NCBI GenBank assembly: GCA_040757595.1
Contig: JBFLWP010000004.1
Coordinates: 62,001-126,000, forward strand
Length of the DNA: 64,000 nt
Source of the DNA: Nitrospirota bacterium
GTDB lineage: Bacteria; Nitrospirota; Nitrospiria; Nitrospirales; Nitrospiraceae
Reading direction: 5' to 3'
A program made the position numbers and the translations under genes. The notes beneath the pieces are model-generated. The model searched no databases, was not told where the DNA came from, and saw nothing but the letters and a program-made list of their open reading frames with translations. This document shows, in pieces, positions 37,746 through 46,079 of this stretch (position 1 is the stretch's first letter; every line of letters begins with the position of its first letter).

Positions 37746-38687
37746 TCAGCGGGCCGGCATCCGGTCCACGGCGTCGCACAGCTCTTTCACCGCCTTGGCC
37801 GACTGGGCCAGCGCGGCCCGCTCCTCCGGCGCCAGCTCGTACTCGACGATCTGCTCCGCCCCGCTGCGCCCCAACTTCACCGGCACGCCGACCACGACGT
37901 CCCGCAGGCCGTACTCCCCCTCGCAGAGCACGGCGCAGGGAAGAATCCGCTTCTGGTCCTTCAGGATCGCTTCGACCATTTCGACCGCGGAGGCGGACGG
38001 CGCATAGTAGGCGCTGCCGGTCTTGAGGTGGTTCACGATCTCCGCCCCTCCGTCCCTGGTCCGCTTGATCAGCGCTTCCAGCCGATCCTTCGGCAGCCAT
38101 TCGGACAGCGGCCGGCCGGCCACGGTCGTGTACCGGAGCAGCGGCACCATGGAGTCCCCGTGTCCGCCCAGCACCATCGCCTGCACGTCCCGGACCGAGA
38201 CCTTCAGCTCATCCGCGACGAAGGCCCGCAGCCTGGCGGAATCCAGCACGCCCGCCATGCCGAGCACCCGCCCCTTGGGGAAGCGGCTCACCTTCCGCGC
38301 CACGTGCACCATCACGTCCAGGGGATTCGTCACCATGAGCAGGATCGCCTCCGGCGACCGGGCGGCCAGCTCCCTCACCACCCCCTCGACGATGCGCGCG
38401 TTGGTCGCCAGCAGCTCGTCCCGACTCATCCCCGGCTTGCGCGGCACTCCCGAGGTCACGACGGCGACGGCCGAGCCGGCCGTCTCGTCGTAGCCGTTCG
38501 TCCCGACCAGGCGCGAGTCGTACCCGCAGATCGGCCCCGCCTGGGCCAGGTCCAGCGCCTTGCCCTGCGGGACTCCCTCGACGATGTCCACCAGCACGAT
38601 GTCGTAACAGTCCTTCTCCGCCAGCCGCTGCGCGACCGTGCCGCCGACGTTGCCGGCTCCCACCACCGTCACCTTGGGTCTTGCCAT
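37746..38687 (-). CDS. mdh: Malate dehydrogenase
   Basis: 313 aa LDH/MDH fold. NAD site [45 protein letters not shown] (Arg residues that select a dicarboxylate), [12 protein letters not shown], and the catalytic His in [12 protein letters not shown]. The MSR in the substrate loop favours malate over lactate. It interconverts malate and oxaloacetate in the TCA or reductive TCA cycle. A word-repeat element lies directly upstream. Confidence 0.95.
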   Translation of the reverse strand: MARPKVTVVGAGNVGGTVAQRLAEKDCYDIVLVDIVEGVPQGKALDLAQAGPICGYDSRLVGTNGYDETAGSAVAVVTSGVPRKPGMSRDELLATNARIVEGVVRELAARSPEAILLMVTNPLDVMVHVARKVSRFPKGRVLGMAGVLDSARLRAFVADELKVSVRDVQAMVLGGHGDSMVPLLRYTTVAGRPLSEWLPKDRLEALIKRTRDGGAEIVNHLKTGSAYYAPSASAVEMVEAILKDQKRILPCAVLCEGEYGLRDVVVGVPVKLGRSGAEQIVEYELAPEERAALAQSAKAVKELCDAVDRMPAR

Positions 38688-38723
38688 GCAGCGCTCCTTG
38701 CGTCGCTGTGTGAGTCAGCGACC

Positions 38724-38789
38724 CGTGGTCGGAGGTCAGGGGTCAGTGAAAGACCTTCGGGGCTCACTGACCACCGACCACTGACCACC
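38724..38789. repeat. Quasi-palindromic word-repeat element, word GGTCAGTG
   Basis: Left arm 38724-38749 (GTGGTCGGAGGTCAGGGGTC and onward), right arm 38763-38788 (TCACTGACCACCGACCACTG and onward). The loop is about 13 nt. It lies between mdh and the 140-aa hypothetical. Confidence 0.8.
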
Positions 38790-38795
38790 TCCGCG

Positions 38796-39218
38796 TTAGT
38801 GTTCCTCGTGTCCGGTCCAGCCCGCGACCTTGAAGTTGATCGTGCAGACGAAGTTCTCGCCGTCGTAGAAATTGACCTTGATCTTCTTTTTCCCGTAGGT
38901 CTTCGCCAGAAACTCCTCCGGATGGTCGATCAGCTCCTGGTACATCCCCGGTCCGTAGGTGCCCAGCTCGGTGAAGCTGACGATCATGCCGGCCTTGACC
39001 TCCTCGAGGATCTTGACCGTACAGCGCGGGAAGACTTCCCAGAACTTGGCCCTGATCGCCTCGGCCGTGGGCTCCGGCCGCTCCTCGCCCGGCTTCACGT
39101 CCCGGTTGGCGAACTTGGCCAGCCGCCGCACGTAGGGGTACTGGTGCCCCGTGAACAGTTTGTAAAGCCACCCAGGGACCGTGGGGCTCTCTGACTGGTC
39201 TGCCACTTCCCGCTCCAT
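38796..39218 (-). CDS. Hypothetical soluble protein
   Basis: 140 aa, not recognised. No membrane segment or signal peptide. Mixed alpha/beta character with conserved-looking patches GWLYKLFTGHQYPYVRRLAKFA, FPRCTVKILEEVKAGMIVSF and KIKVNFYDGENFVCTINFKVAGW. It lies between norD and mdh and is spaced from each by a word-repeat element. Function unknown. Confidence 0.65.
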   Translation of the reverse strand: MEREVADQSESPTVPGWLYKLFTGHQYPYVRRLAKFANRDVKPGEERPEPTAEAIRAKFWEVFPRCTVKILEEVKAGMIVSFTELGTYGPGMYQELIDHPEEFLAKTYGKKKIKVNFYDGENFVCTINFKVAGWTGHEEH

Positions 39219-39230
39219 CCTCAGTTTCCC

Positions 39231-39310
39231 GGCGCGGGGCGTGAGGCAAGGGGCCTTTCGGAAGCCCGTTCCGTTTCATGCCTCTCGCCTCTCGCCTCGA
39301 ACCGCTCGCC
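39231..39310. repeat. Quasi-palindromic word-repeat element, word GAGGCAAGGGGC
   Basis: Left arm 39231-39254 (GGCGCGGGGCGTGAGGCAAG and onward), right arm 39280-39310 (GCCTCTCGCCTCTCGCCTCG and onward), loop about 25 nt. It lies between the 140-aa gene and the norD stop. Confidence 0.72.
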
Positions 39311-39335
39311 AGCGCCTCACGTCGTGAGGCGCTGG
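39309..39335 (-). terminator. Long palindrome across the norD stop codon
   Basis: CCAGCGCCTCACG T CGTGAGGCGCTGG: 13 complementary pairs around one central base, with the norD TGA inside. It can form a strong RNA hairpin. No T-run follows. Confidence 0.45.
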
Positions 39336-42300
39336 TACATCCGCGGCAGGCGCGCCGGCAGGTCGGCGATCCGGTCCACGACCAGGAACCGCACGTCGCC
39401 GTACATCCGCCTCAGATAGTCGTCCGCTTCCCGGTCCACGGTGATGCAGAAGGGCTCGATGCCGGCCATGCGGGCCTCCCACAGCGCCATCTTCGTATCC
39501 TCCAGCGAATATTCGTCCGCGTACCGGTCGTCCAGCGGGCGTCCGTCGCTGATCAAGACCAGCAGCCTCACCCGCGCCGCGCGGGCCGCAAGCCGGCGCG
39601 CCGCGTGACGGATGGCGGCCCCGTCCCGGTTCTGCTGCAGCGGCGCCAGCGCGTCCACCCGCAGCGCGGCCCGCCCCCCCGCCGGCTCGTCGAAGTCCTT
39701 CACGACGACGAAATCCACCTGCCGGCGCCCTTGGCCGGAATAGCCGAAGACGGCATACTGATCGCCGACCGCGTCCAGCGCGGCGCTCAGCAGCACCAGC
39801 CCCTCCTTCTCCACGTCAATCACCCGGCGGGTTCGATCCCCCTGCGACTCGATCTGCCGGCTGGTGGAGCCGCTGAGGTCCACGAGAAAGGCTGCGACCA
39901 CGTCCCGCTCCCGCTTCTCGTGCCGCACGTAGATCCGGTCGGAGGGCTCGGCACCGGCCGCAAGGTCGGAGAAGCGGCGGACCATGGCGTCCAGGTCCAG
40001 CTCGTCCCCATCCGTCTGCCCGTGGACCCGGCGCAGGCCCGGCTGGCGCAGCGCTTCGAAATAGCGGCGCAGGAGCCGGACCTCCGGTCCGTGGAGGGCC
40101 AGCGTCGCGTCCACGAAGTCCGCGGACCCCTCCGGTGCCACCCGCTCGACCACCCGGCACCAGCCGGACCGGTAATCCTGGAGCAGCCCGTCCCACTCGT
40201 CATAGAGGAACGCTCCGCCACGGGCCCTGCCGGTCCCGGCCGGCTCGCGCCGATCCTCCTCAAGCGCCAGCACCCGATCGAGACCGGAACCGGTCATCGC
40301 GCGGGGGACGGGCAGGTCCCCGGTCACGTCGCCGGGCCGATGGCCGGAGCCAGGAGCCCGCCCGCCGCCCGCCCCGGCCCCTTCCGGTTGGGCCGGCTCC
40401 GGCGCGAGCCCGGCCTTCGCGTCGTCTTGGACTTGGGGCTCGCCACCGCTTCGATCCCGAACCAACTCGGGATCCATCGCGCCCCGATAGGCCCAGTTCG
40501 TCACCGGCCGGTACTGGCCGGAAGCCTCCGACGCCCTGGGTCCGGCCCCAAGGTCCGGCTCTTGAGCTGGCCGTGTCCCTTCCTCCTGACTCAGCGATTT
40601 GACCCCGCCCACTTGCTCGTCCAGCAGGACGTAGAGGCGATCCACCAGCCGGATGGTTTCCTCCGCGGTCGCCGCAGGGGTCAAGACTGTCCGGCATTGA
40701 TCCCAGATGCGCCGCACGAGATCGGCGATCGCCTCCGGGATGCGCACCGTCTCCGGCCCTTCGGTGGACAGGAGCAGCAGGACATCCACGACCATCTCGC
40801 GGACCGACATCCCGTGCAAAAGGGACCTGGTTGTGACCGCTTCACGGGCCAGCGCAGCCAGGTCGGCTCGCAGCCCCGGATACTCGTGCCGCAGCCGGGA
40901 CTCCACCCGCGCATCCTCCAGCACCGTCCAGAGGTCTCGAACCAGCCCCGGTTGGGGATAGAGCGAGAAGAGCTGATCGAGCGTCGTCAACGTCCGGCCC
41001 GGCTCGCGGCCATAGCGTCTGCAGACCCTGTCCGTCAGATCCGCCAGCCGGTCGAGCGGCAGGTCATAGGTTCCGAACTCCAAGTGCCCTGCCTCATGGG
41101 CCGTCATGACCGTATAGAGCCGGACGTTCTCCTCCCGCGCCGGATAGCGGCGCAGGATCGCCGGCAGCGAAATCGTGCGCCCGTCCGGGCTGACCGTGGC
41201 GCGGACCGGCTCTTTGGCAGCGGCCCGCCCCTCCGAGGACTCCGTGCGGTCCGGCAGAGCCTTGATCGTCACGTCAGTCCCGCAGAGTCCCTGGGCGAAG
41301 AGCTTGAGCGAGCGGGCCACCTGCCGCAGCGGCACGCCGCTCATGGCCTGCTCCAGCGAGGCCAGGGCCTTCCTGGTTTCCAACGAGAAATAGGCCCGCG
41401 CTCCCTCGGGGCTGTAGGCCAGCACTTCCATCCCGCTTCGGAACCACTCCTCGAACTTGTCCTGCCTGCCCGCCCCCTCTCCGAATAGCGTGAGGATCTC
41501 AGGGGCCCGGCGCAGGTAGGCCAGGACCGATTCGGCGTCCAGCTCGGCGACCAACAGACCGTACTGCAAGACCCTGGTCCGCCATTCCTCGGACGGCAAC
41601 GTCCGCAGGAGTGAGGGGGCCTCGGACAGAAACACGATGGCCGTCTGCTGGTCCCGATCCGCCAAGGCCGAGCCGAGGGCCACCACCCGCTTCCGGACGG
41701 CAAGGCCCTCCACGTCGCCCAGGATGGCCGGGCTCGTCCGGAAGAACTCCAATGTGCCGACGTAGTCGGTCTTGCCCAGGCTGTTCTGCGTGATCAATTT
41801 CATCCCGAAGGCCACCCAGGACCGGACCTGATCCAACGGAAGCACCGAGGCCACGGCCGGGCTTTGTTGGAGGAACTCGATCGCCAGCACATAGTCCTGG
41901 TTGGCCAGCTCCGCCCCCACCTCCGCCCAGGCACCGAGATCGGCCACGGGCAGGATCGCGAGCAGCTCCGGCGCCTTCCTCAGAAAGTCCAACGCCAGGT
42001 TGGCCTGCTCGTCGGCCAGCTCCAAGGCCACGGTCAAAACCTGCGCACGGGCCTGCTCCGCCTCGATCAGCCCCAGCACGAGCGGGCTCTCCTTGACATA
42101 CTTCATCGCCGCAGCCCCGGATGAGCCGGCCAGCGCCACCCCGAGGTCCAGCCACGGCACGACCGATCCCAGTACGCCCCGACGGCGCAGCTCCGGCAGG
42201 GCTTCCACCACGAGCCGCGCGACCTTGGCCGAGGCCTCCTGGAGCTCGTCCAGGAGGGTCAGGACCGCCGGCGCCTCCCCCGTCCGCTCCAATTCGGCGG

Positions 42301-42376
42301 CCAGATCCGCGGCCGTCGCCTGGCCCAAGGATTCGGACAGACGGGCGATCAGTTGTTCTTGCCCACGGTTCGCCAT
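39317..42376 (-). CDS. NorD/CbbO-like VWA protein with helical repeats and HEAGH motif
   Basis: 1019 aa. Residues about 30-330 are a tandem of roughly 38-residue helical units recognisable as LG..LA......A..FL...P..L (for example FLRKAPELL, FLQQSPAV, FFRTSPAIL, FLSEAPSLL, YLRRAPEIL). Next comes the NorD-like central part with HEAGH (about 424-428, MTAHEAGHLEFGTYDLP), which could bind a metal. A Pro/Gly/Ala-rich linker follows (about 600-700). The C-terminal VWA domain has the MIDAS motif DLSGSTS (about 832). NorD/CbbO proteins work with NorQ/CbbQ AAA+ ATPases to insert or remodel metal centres in target enzymes. The cognate ATPase is at 48062-48901. The target is not evident here. Confidence 0.82.
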   Translation of the reverse strand: MANRGQEQLIARLSESLGQATAADLAAELERTGEAPAVLTLLDELQEASAKVARLVVEALPELRRRGVLGSVVPWLDLGVALAGSSGAAAMKYVKESPLVLGLIEAEQARAQVLTVALELADEQANLALDFLRKAPELLAILPVADLGAWAEVGAELANQDYVLAIEFLQQSPAVASVLPLDQVRSWVAFGMKLITQNSLGKTDYVGTLEFFRTSPAILGDVEGLAVRKRVVALGSALADRDQQTAIVFLSEAPSLLRTLPSEEWRTRVLQYGLLVAELDAESVLAYLRRAPEILTLFGEGAGRQDKFEEWFRSGMEVLAYSPEGARAYFSLETRKALASLEQAMSGVPLRQVARSLKLFAQGLCGTDVTIKALPDRTESSEGRAAAKEPVRATVSPDGRTISLPAILRRYPAREENVRLYTVMTAHEAGHLEFGTYDLPLDRLADLTDRVCRRYGREPGRTLTTLDQLFSLYPQPGLVRDLWTVLEDARVESRLRHEYPGLRADLAALAREAVTTRSLLHGMSVREMVVDVLLLLSTEGPETVRIPEAIADLVRRIWDQCRTVLTPAATAEETIRLVDRLYVLLDEQVGGVKSLSQEEGTRPAQEPDLGAGPRASEASGQYRPVTNWAYRGAMDPELVRDRSGGEPQVQDDAKAGLAPEPAQPEGAGAGGGRAPGSGHRPGDVTGDLPVPRAMTGSGLDRVLALEEDRREPAGTGRARGGAFLYDEWDGLLQDYRSGWCRVVERVAPEGSADFVDATLALHGPEVRLLRRYFEALRQPGLRRVHGQTDGDELDLDAMVRRFSDLAAGAEPSDRIYVRHEKRERDVVAAFLVDLSGSTSRQIESQGDRTRRVIDVEKEGLVLLSAALDAVGDQYAVFGYSGQGRRQVDFVVVKDFDEPAGGRAALRVDALAPLQQNRDGAAIRHAARRLAARAARVRLLVLISDGRPLDDRYADEYSLEDTKMALWEARMAGIEPFCITVDREADDYLRRMYGDVRFLVVDRIADLPARLPRMYQRLTT

Positions 42377-42400
42377 CGGAAATTCCGCGAGAATTTGCGA

Positions 42401-42429
42401 ATTGTAAAGGAGGCCGCGCTGCTTGTAAA
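42401..42429 (-). promoter_or_regulatory. Promoter of norD, overlapping that of the FTR gene
   Basis: Minus strand: TTTACA (42429-42424), 17 nt, TACAAT (42406-42401). The start would be near 42394, 18 nt before the norD ATG. Confidence 0.6.
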
Positions 42430-42431
42430 CT
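42402..42431 (+). promoter_or_regulatory. Promoter of the FTR catalytic chain gene
   Basis: TTGTAA (42402-42407), 18 nt, TAAACT (42426-42431). Both hexamers overlap those of the norD promoter on the other strand, so the two polymerases would exclude each other. Confidence 0.45.
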
Positions 42432-42477
42432 AGCGCGCAAACGCTTCGCCCCCTTCACTGCACCGGGAGACGCACGG

Positions 42478-42897
42478 ATGAATCGACCGAACCAGGCCAG
42501 TCTCGACAAGATGTGGAAGTTCGCGAAGGGTTTCGCCGAAAAGAGCGGCACGACCTTCCATCCGAACAAGGCCGTGACCGACGCGGTGGTGAACGGCCTC
42601 GCGGCCCACGCGGACGAGCTGGGCAAGCCCCTCTGCCCCTGCAACTTCTACCAGGACAAGCAGGCAGAGGCGAAGCTGCGCCGCTGGATCTGCGCGTGCG
42701 ACGAGATGCAGGTCTACAAGTATTGCCACTGTCTCCTGTTCGTGCGCGAGGACGGACTGCCGATCACCGAATACCTGCCGGAGGACCATGAAGGCCGGCA
42801 GGTCTACGGGCTGGTCCCAGACCCGACGCCGGACAAGGGCCGGGCCCTGCGCCACAAGGCCCGGCAACTGGCAACCGAGCGGACGTCCCAATCTTGA
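42478..42897 (+). CDS. Ferredoxin:thioredoxin reductase catalytic chain
   Basis: 139 aa. FTR passes electrons from reduced ferredoxin to thioredoxin through a [4Fe-4S] cluster next to a disulfide. The family pattern CPC-x16-CxC-x8-CHC is exact: C53/C55, C72/C74 and C83/C85. Neighbours DKQAEAKLRRWICACDEMQVYKYCHCLLF are typical. No FTR variable chain gene is nearby, as in many bacteria outside the cyanobacteria. The ATG at 42478 has GGGAG upstream. The stop overlaps the next start (TTGA). It fits a ferredoxin-rich lifestyle. Confidence 0.93.
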   Translation: MNRPNQASLDKMWKFAKGFAEKSGTTFHPNKAVTDAVVNGLAAHADELGKPLCPCNFYQDKQAEAKLRRWICACDEMQVYKYCHCLLFVREDGLPITEYLPEDHEGRQVYGLVPDPTPDKGRALRHKARQLATERTSQS

Positions 42898-44228
42898 CGC
42901 GTCCTCCGTCGCCTCGGCGCCGATTGCTGCTTTCCCTCATGGCGCTGGTCCAGGTCGTCTTCGCCTCCTTCTCCCCGGTCTCCATGACCGCCGTTGATCC
43001 GAAAACGCTCCCCGTCACCACCGATCTGGCCCGCCAGCTCCGCGCCCACGTGGACGAGCTGGCGAGCCCGAAGCTCCGGGGGCGGAAGCCCGGCACGGAG
43101 GGGAACCGAGCCGCCGCCGCCTATCTGGAGGCGCGTTTCCGCGAGGTCGGCCTCCACCCCCTGGCCTCGCTGGGCGGCTACCGGCAACCGATCTCCGACG
43201 AGTTGGGGGACAACGTGATCGGGGTCAGACCGGCACAAGCAGGGACGAGCGCGCGCTGGCTGCTGATCGGGGCCCACTACGACCACCTGGGAGGGAACTA
43301 TCTCGGCGCCGATGACAACGCCTCGGCCCTCGCGATCCTCATCGAGACCGCCCGATCGCTGCCGCCTCTGCCGACCCATCCGGTCCTGTTCGTCGCCTTC
43401 AACGCGGAAGAGCCGCCGTACATCCGCACCGAGCAGATGGGCTCCCAGCACTTCGTGGATCACCTGCCGGCGGAGATCGGCTCGCCGTCGGACATCCAGG
43501 CCGTCGTCATCATGGACCTGATGGGCGGCGTCCATTGGGCGCCGTTGCAGAACGTCCTGTTCGCCGCCGGCGCCGAGAAGAGCCCCGCCCTTTATCGGCG
43601 CCTCTTGGAGACAATGGGGGCGGCCGATCGTGAGACGTTAGACGTAAGACGTGAGACGTTGGGTGAAATGCACAAAGGAGTAGGACCTTCCTCCCCCTCG
43701 TCACGCTTCACGTCTCCCGGTTCACGTCTCACGGTTCTGCCGGTCGGCATGCACCTGGTCGAGGAAATTCCGCTCATGGGGCAGGTCGCCTTCAGCGACT
43801 ACGATGCCTTCCGCAACCGGTCGGTGCCGTTCCTCTTCCTCTCGGCCGGCCGGACGCCCCGCTACCACCAGCCGACCGACCTGCCGGACACCCTCCACTA
43901 CGAGCGGATGGCGGCGACCGTCCCTTGGCTCCGAGACTTGATCGAGCGGCTCGATCAGGATCGCGAACCCTACCGGTTCGATCCGACCCGGATCGAGTTC
44001 GCCGACGAGGTCGCGACGTTCCGGCCCCTGGTCGAGCAGGCCGCCGAGTGGGGCACCAGGATTCCCGGCACCTCGCCGATCTCCCTCTGGAAGCTGAAGC
44101 GGGATCGAGACTGGCTGGCGCGGCTGGACCCGGCCGCGCCCAGACCGGAGGATGTCACCAGGCTGGAGCGGCTTTCGCTCCGGATGCAGTGCCTCCTCAC
44201 CGACTTGCCCGTCTGCTTTTTACTCTGA
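42894..44228 (+). CDS. M28-family zinc aminopeptidase with an in-frame word-repeat insert
   Basis: 444 aa, TTG start overlapping the FTR stop (TTGA). An N-terminal hydrophobic stretch (LLLSLMALVQVVFASFS) marks export. The metal-binding motifs are GAHYDHLG, GADDNASALAIL, FNAEEPPYIRTEQMGSQHFV, VIMDLMGG, and a late YHQPTDLPD (His). Residues about 246-280 (RETLDVRRETLGEMHKGVGP and onward) are encoded by a quasi-palindromic element inserted in frame, between the metal-binding core and the C-terminal part. The protein may still fold, as the insert is in a loop. Substrate unknown. Confidence 0.85.
   Translation: MTRPPSPRRRLLLSLMALVQVVFASFSPVSMTAVDPKTLPVTTDLARQLRAHVDELASPKLRGRKPGTEGNRAAAAYLEARFREVGLHPLASLGGYRQPISDELGDNVIGVRPAQAGTSARWLLIGAHYDHLGGNYLGADDNASALAILIETARSLPPLPTHPVLFVAFNAEEPPYIRTEQMGSQHFVDHLPAEIGSPSDIQAVVIMDLMGGVHWAPLQNVLFAAGAEKSPALYRRLLETMGAADRETLDVRRETLGEMHKGVGPSSPSSRFTSPGSRLTVLPVGMHLVEEIPLMGQVAFSDYDAFRNRSVPFLFLSAGRTPRYHQPTDLPDTLHYERMAATVPWLRDLIERLDQDREPYRFDPTRIEFADEVATFRPLVEQAAEWGTRIPGTSPISLWKLKRDRDWLARLDPAAPRPEDVTRLERLSLRMQCLLTDLPVCFLL
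43629..43733. repeat. Quasi-palindromic word-repeat element inside the M28 peptidase gene, word GTGAGACGT
   Basis: Left arm 43630-43667 (GTGAGACGTTAGACGTAAG and onward), right arm 43699-43733 (TCACGCTTCACGTCTC and onward). 105 nt, so the reading frame is kept; it adds about 35 residues. Confidence 0.85.
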
Positions 44229-44240
44229 CGGTATCGTCCC

Positions 44241-44594
44241 TCAAAACGTCAGCACCTTCTCCGACTCGACCACCCATTGCGCCAGTTGGCTCATCGTGCT
44301 GATTTCGGCCCCCTCAATGAGCTTGAGCTGGTGAATCCCCCGCCCCTCGGCGCAGGTGCCGCAAATCTTGACCTGTCCGCCTTTGGTGATAACGGCCTTG
44401 AACATCCGTTCAACGTTGTAATACCCCTGCGGCGTCGTCTGATTCGGCAGGACCCCCGTCACCGCATCCGCCATCAGAAAGACGCGAATGGCGACATCAG
44501 AATGCTCCTGCTGCAACTTCATCGCGAGGCGCAAGGCGTTGTAAACTTTCTCGGAACCATAAGGCGCATCATTGATGACAATGAGAATCTTCAT
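44241..44594 (-). CDS. DsrE-family protein
   Basis: 117 aa. KILIVINDAPYGSEKVYNALRLAMKLQQ is the usual DsrE/DsrF-like start, and AVITKGGQVKICGTCAEGRGI carries two cysteines at the site used for sulfur relay in some members. LKLIEGAEISTMSQLAQWVVESEKVLTF ends it. DsrE-like proteins take part in sulfur transfer, but this isolated single-chain form is usually of unknown role. Convergent with the M28 gene. Confidence 0.85.
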   Translation of the reverse strand: MKILIVINDAPYGSEKVYNALRLAMKLQQEHSDVAIRVFLMADAVTGVLPNQTTPQGYYNVERMFKAVITKGGQVKICGTCAEGRGIHQLKLIEGAEISTMSQLAQWVVESEKVLTF

Positions 44595-44607
44595 GGCCTC
44601 CCCCCGC

Positions 44608-45255
44608 TCACACTCTGTCAGCCTTTAGCATAACAAACGCGCCTTCGTCGCATCCCTCGCGGACCTCCACACATTCCGGGGACATATCGCTGGGCAGACC
44701 GAACAGTGTTTGGCAAAACCGCAGCGCCCCAAAGCCAGCTTCTTCTACCCAGCCAGCCACACGCTCCACCGAATAGAAGTGCGCGTCCCGATAGAACGCG
44801 CTCCCTTCCTTGCGTTGCTCGTACAGTCGCCCAAGCTCACTGTTCCGGTTAATGAAGCCGATGAGAAGATGCCCACCTCGCTTCAGCACCCGCCTGAGTT
44901 CTCGAATCAGAGTCGGCACGTCGTCCACAAAGCAGATCACGGTCACGAGCAGGACCGTGTCAAACTGCTCGTCACGGAAAGGCAACCGCTCCCCCACGGC
45001 CTGGCAGACGCGAACGCCGCGCTGGCGCGCGACTTCCAGCATCTTCCGGCTTGGGTCAATCCCAAAGCCGACGCCGAGCGGGACTGCAAACCGCCCGGTC
45101 CCCACACCGATCTCCAGGCCCAGGCCGGTCGGAGGAACGAATCTCCTCACCGCCTCGACCTCGGCCTGATAGACAGGCTCATGCTCGTCGAACCATCGGT
45201 CATACTCCTGGGCACGATCGTCGAAGACTGTCGCGCCGCGCATCACCGCGCTCAC
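44608..45255 (-). CDS. Class I SAM-dependent methyltransferase
   Basis: 215 aa. SAM site LGLEIGVGTGRFAVPLGVGFGIDPSRKML (motif I), then GERLPFRDEQFDTVLLVTVICFVDD (motif II/III) and LKRGGHLLIGFINR, a UbiE-like (methyltransferase type 11) core. GTG at 45255 overlaps the upstream stop as GTGA; the ATG at 45243 is an alternative. It follows a fatty acid hydroxylase gene on the same strand, so it may modify a related lipid, but this is only context. Confidence 0.84.
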   Translation of the reverse strand: MSAVMRGATVFDDRAQEYDRWFDEHEPVYQAEVEAVRRFVPPTGLGLEIGVGTGRFAVPLGVGFGIDPSRKMLEVARQRGVRVCQAVGERLPFRDEQFDTVLLVTVICFVDDVPTLIRELRRVLKRGGHLLIGFINRNSELGRLYEQRKEGSAFYRDAHFYSVERVAGWVEEAGFGALRFCQTLFGLPSDMSPECVEVREGCDEGAFVMLKADRV

Positions 45256-46067
45256 TCGTGACTCAACGGATAGGCGCCGACCGCCCCCGTCAGCGGCAGC
45301 AATAGCATTCCCGGGAGGGTGAGCCGGGCCGGGTCGCGGAACTGTTGGAGACCCAGCACCATCCCTTCCTGGCCATGCGCCGGCTCGGCCCGATAAGTCC
45401 CCAGCAGACGGTCCCACCAGGGGAGGTTAAAGCCGAAGTTCGTGTTGGTCTCCCTCGGCAGGATCGAATGGTGGATGCGGTGCATGTCCGGAGTCACCAC
45501 GATCCAGCGGAGGCACCGATCAACGGCCGGGGGCATCCACACGTTACTGTGGTTGAACATCGAGGTGGCGTTCAGTACCACCTCAAAACACAAGACCGCC
45601 GCCGGCGACGGGCCGATCGCCGCCACCGCCGCGAATTTAAGGACCATCGAAAGGGCGACTTCGACTGGATGGAACCGCGCACCGGTGGTGACATCGCAAT
45701 CCAGGTCCGCGTGGTGCATCATGTGAAAGCGCCAGAGGATGGGCACCGCGTGGAACATCACGTGCTGGAGGTACAGGACAAAATCCAGCGCCACGACTGC
45801 GAGGAAGCCTTCCAGCCAAGTCGGCCAGCCCAGACTGTTGAGCAACCCCCAGTCTCGCTCTCCAGCCAACACCGCCAGGCCCACGGCCCCGCTGGCAAAC
45901 AGGAGGCGGAGGACCATCGAGTTGAGGACGACGACCGAGAGGTTCGCCACCCAGCGTCGCAGCTTGGAGGTGGTCAGCCGACGGCGTGGCCTGAGGACTT
46001 CCCATCCGGCCATCAGGCCCAGCACCCCGAGAAACGCAGACAGGCGGATGACCGTCTCAACGTTCAT
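45252..46067 (-). CDS. Fatty acid hydroxylase / sterol desaturase superfamily protein
   Basis: 271 aa with several membrane segments (IRLSAFLGVLGLMAGWEVL, VLNSMVLRLLFASGAVGLAVLAG, LEGFLAVVALDFVLYL, MVLKFAAVAAIGPSPAAVL). The di-iron histidine boxes are HVMFH, HMMHH and HRIHH, the standard HxxxH / HxxHH / HxxHH set. It uses O2 to hydroxylate or desaturate a lipid. The position of its stop inside the methyltransferase start suggests co-transcription. Confidence 0.9.
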   Translation of the reverse strand: MNVETVIRLSAFLGVLGLMAGWEVLRPRRRLTTSKLRRWVANLSVVVLNSMVLRLLFASGAVGLAVLAGERDWGLLNSLGWPTWLEGFLAVVALDFVLYLQHVMFHAVPILWRFHMMHHADLDCDVTTGARFHPVEVALSMVLKFAAVAAIGPSPAAVLCFEVVLNATSMFNHSNVWMPPAVDRCLRWIVVTPDMHRIHHSILPRETNTNFGFNLPWWDRLLGTYRAEPAHGQEGMVLGLQQFRDPARLTLPGMLLLPLTGAVGAYPLSHE

Positions 46068-46079
46068 GCTCGTCGTCTC

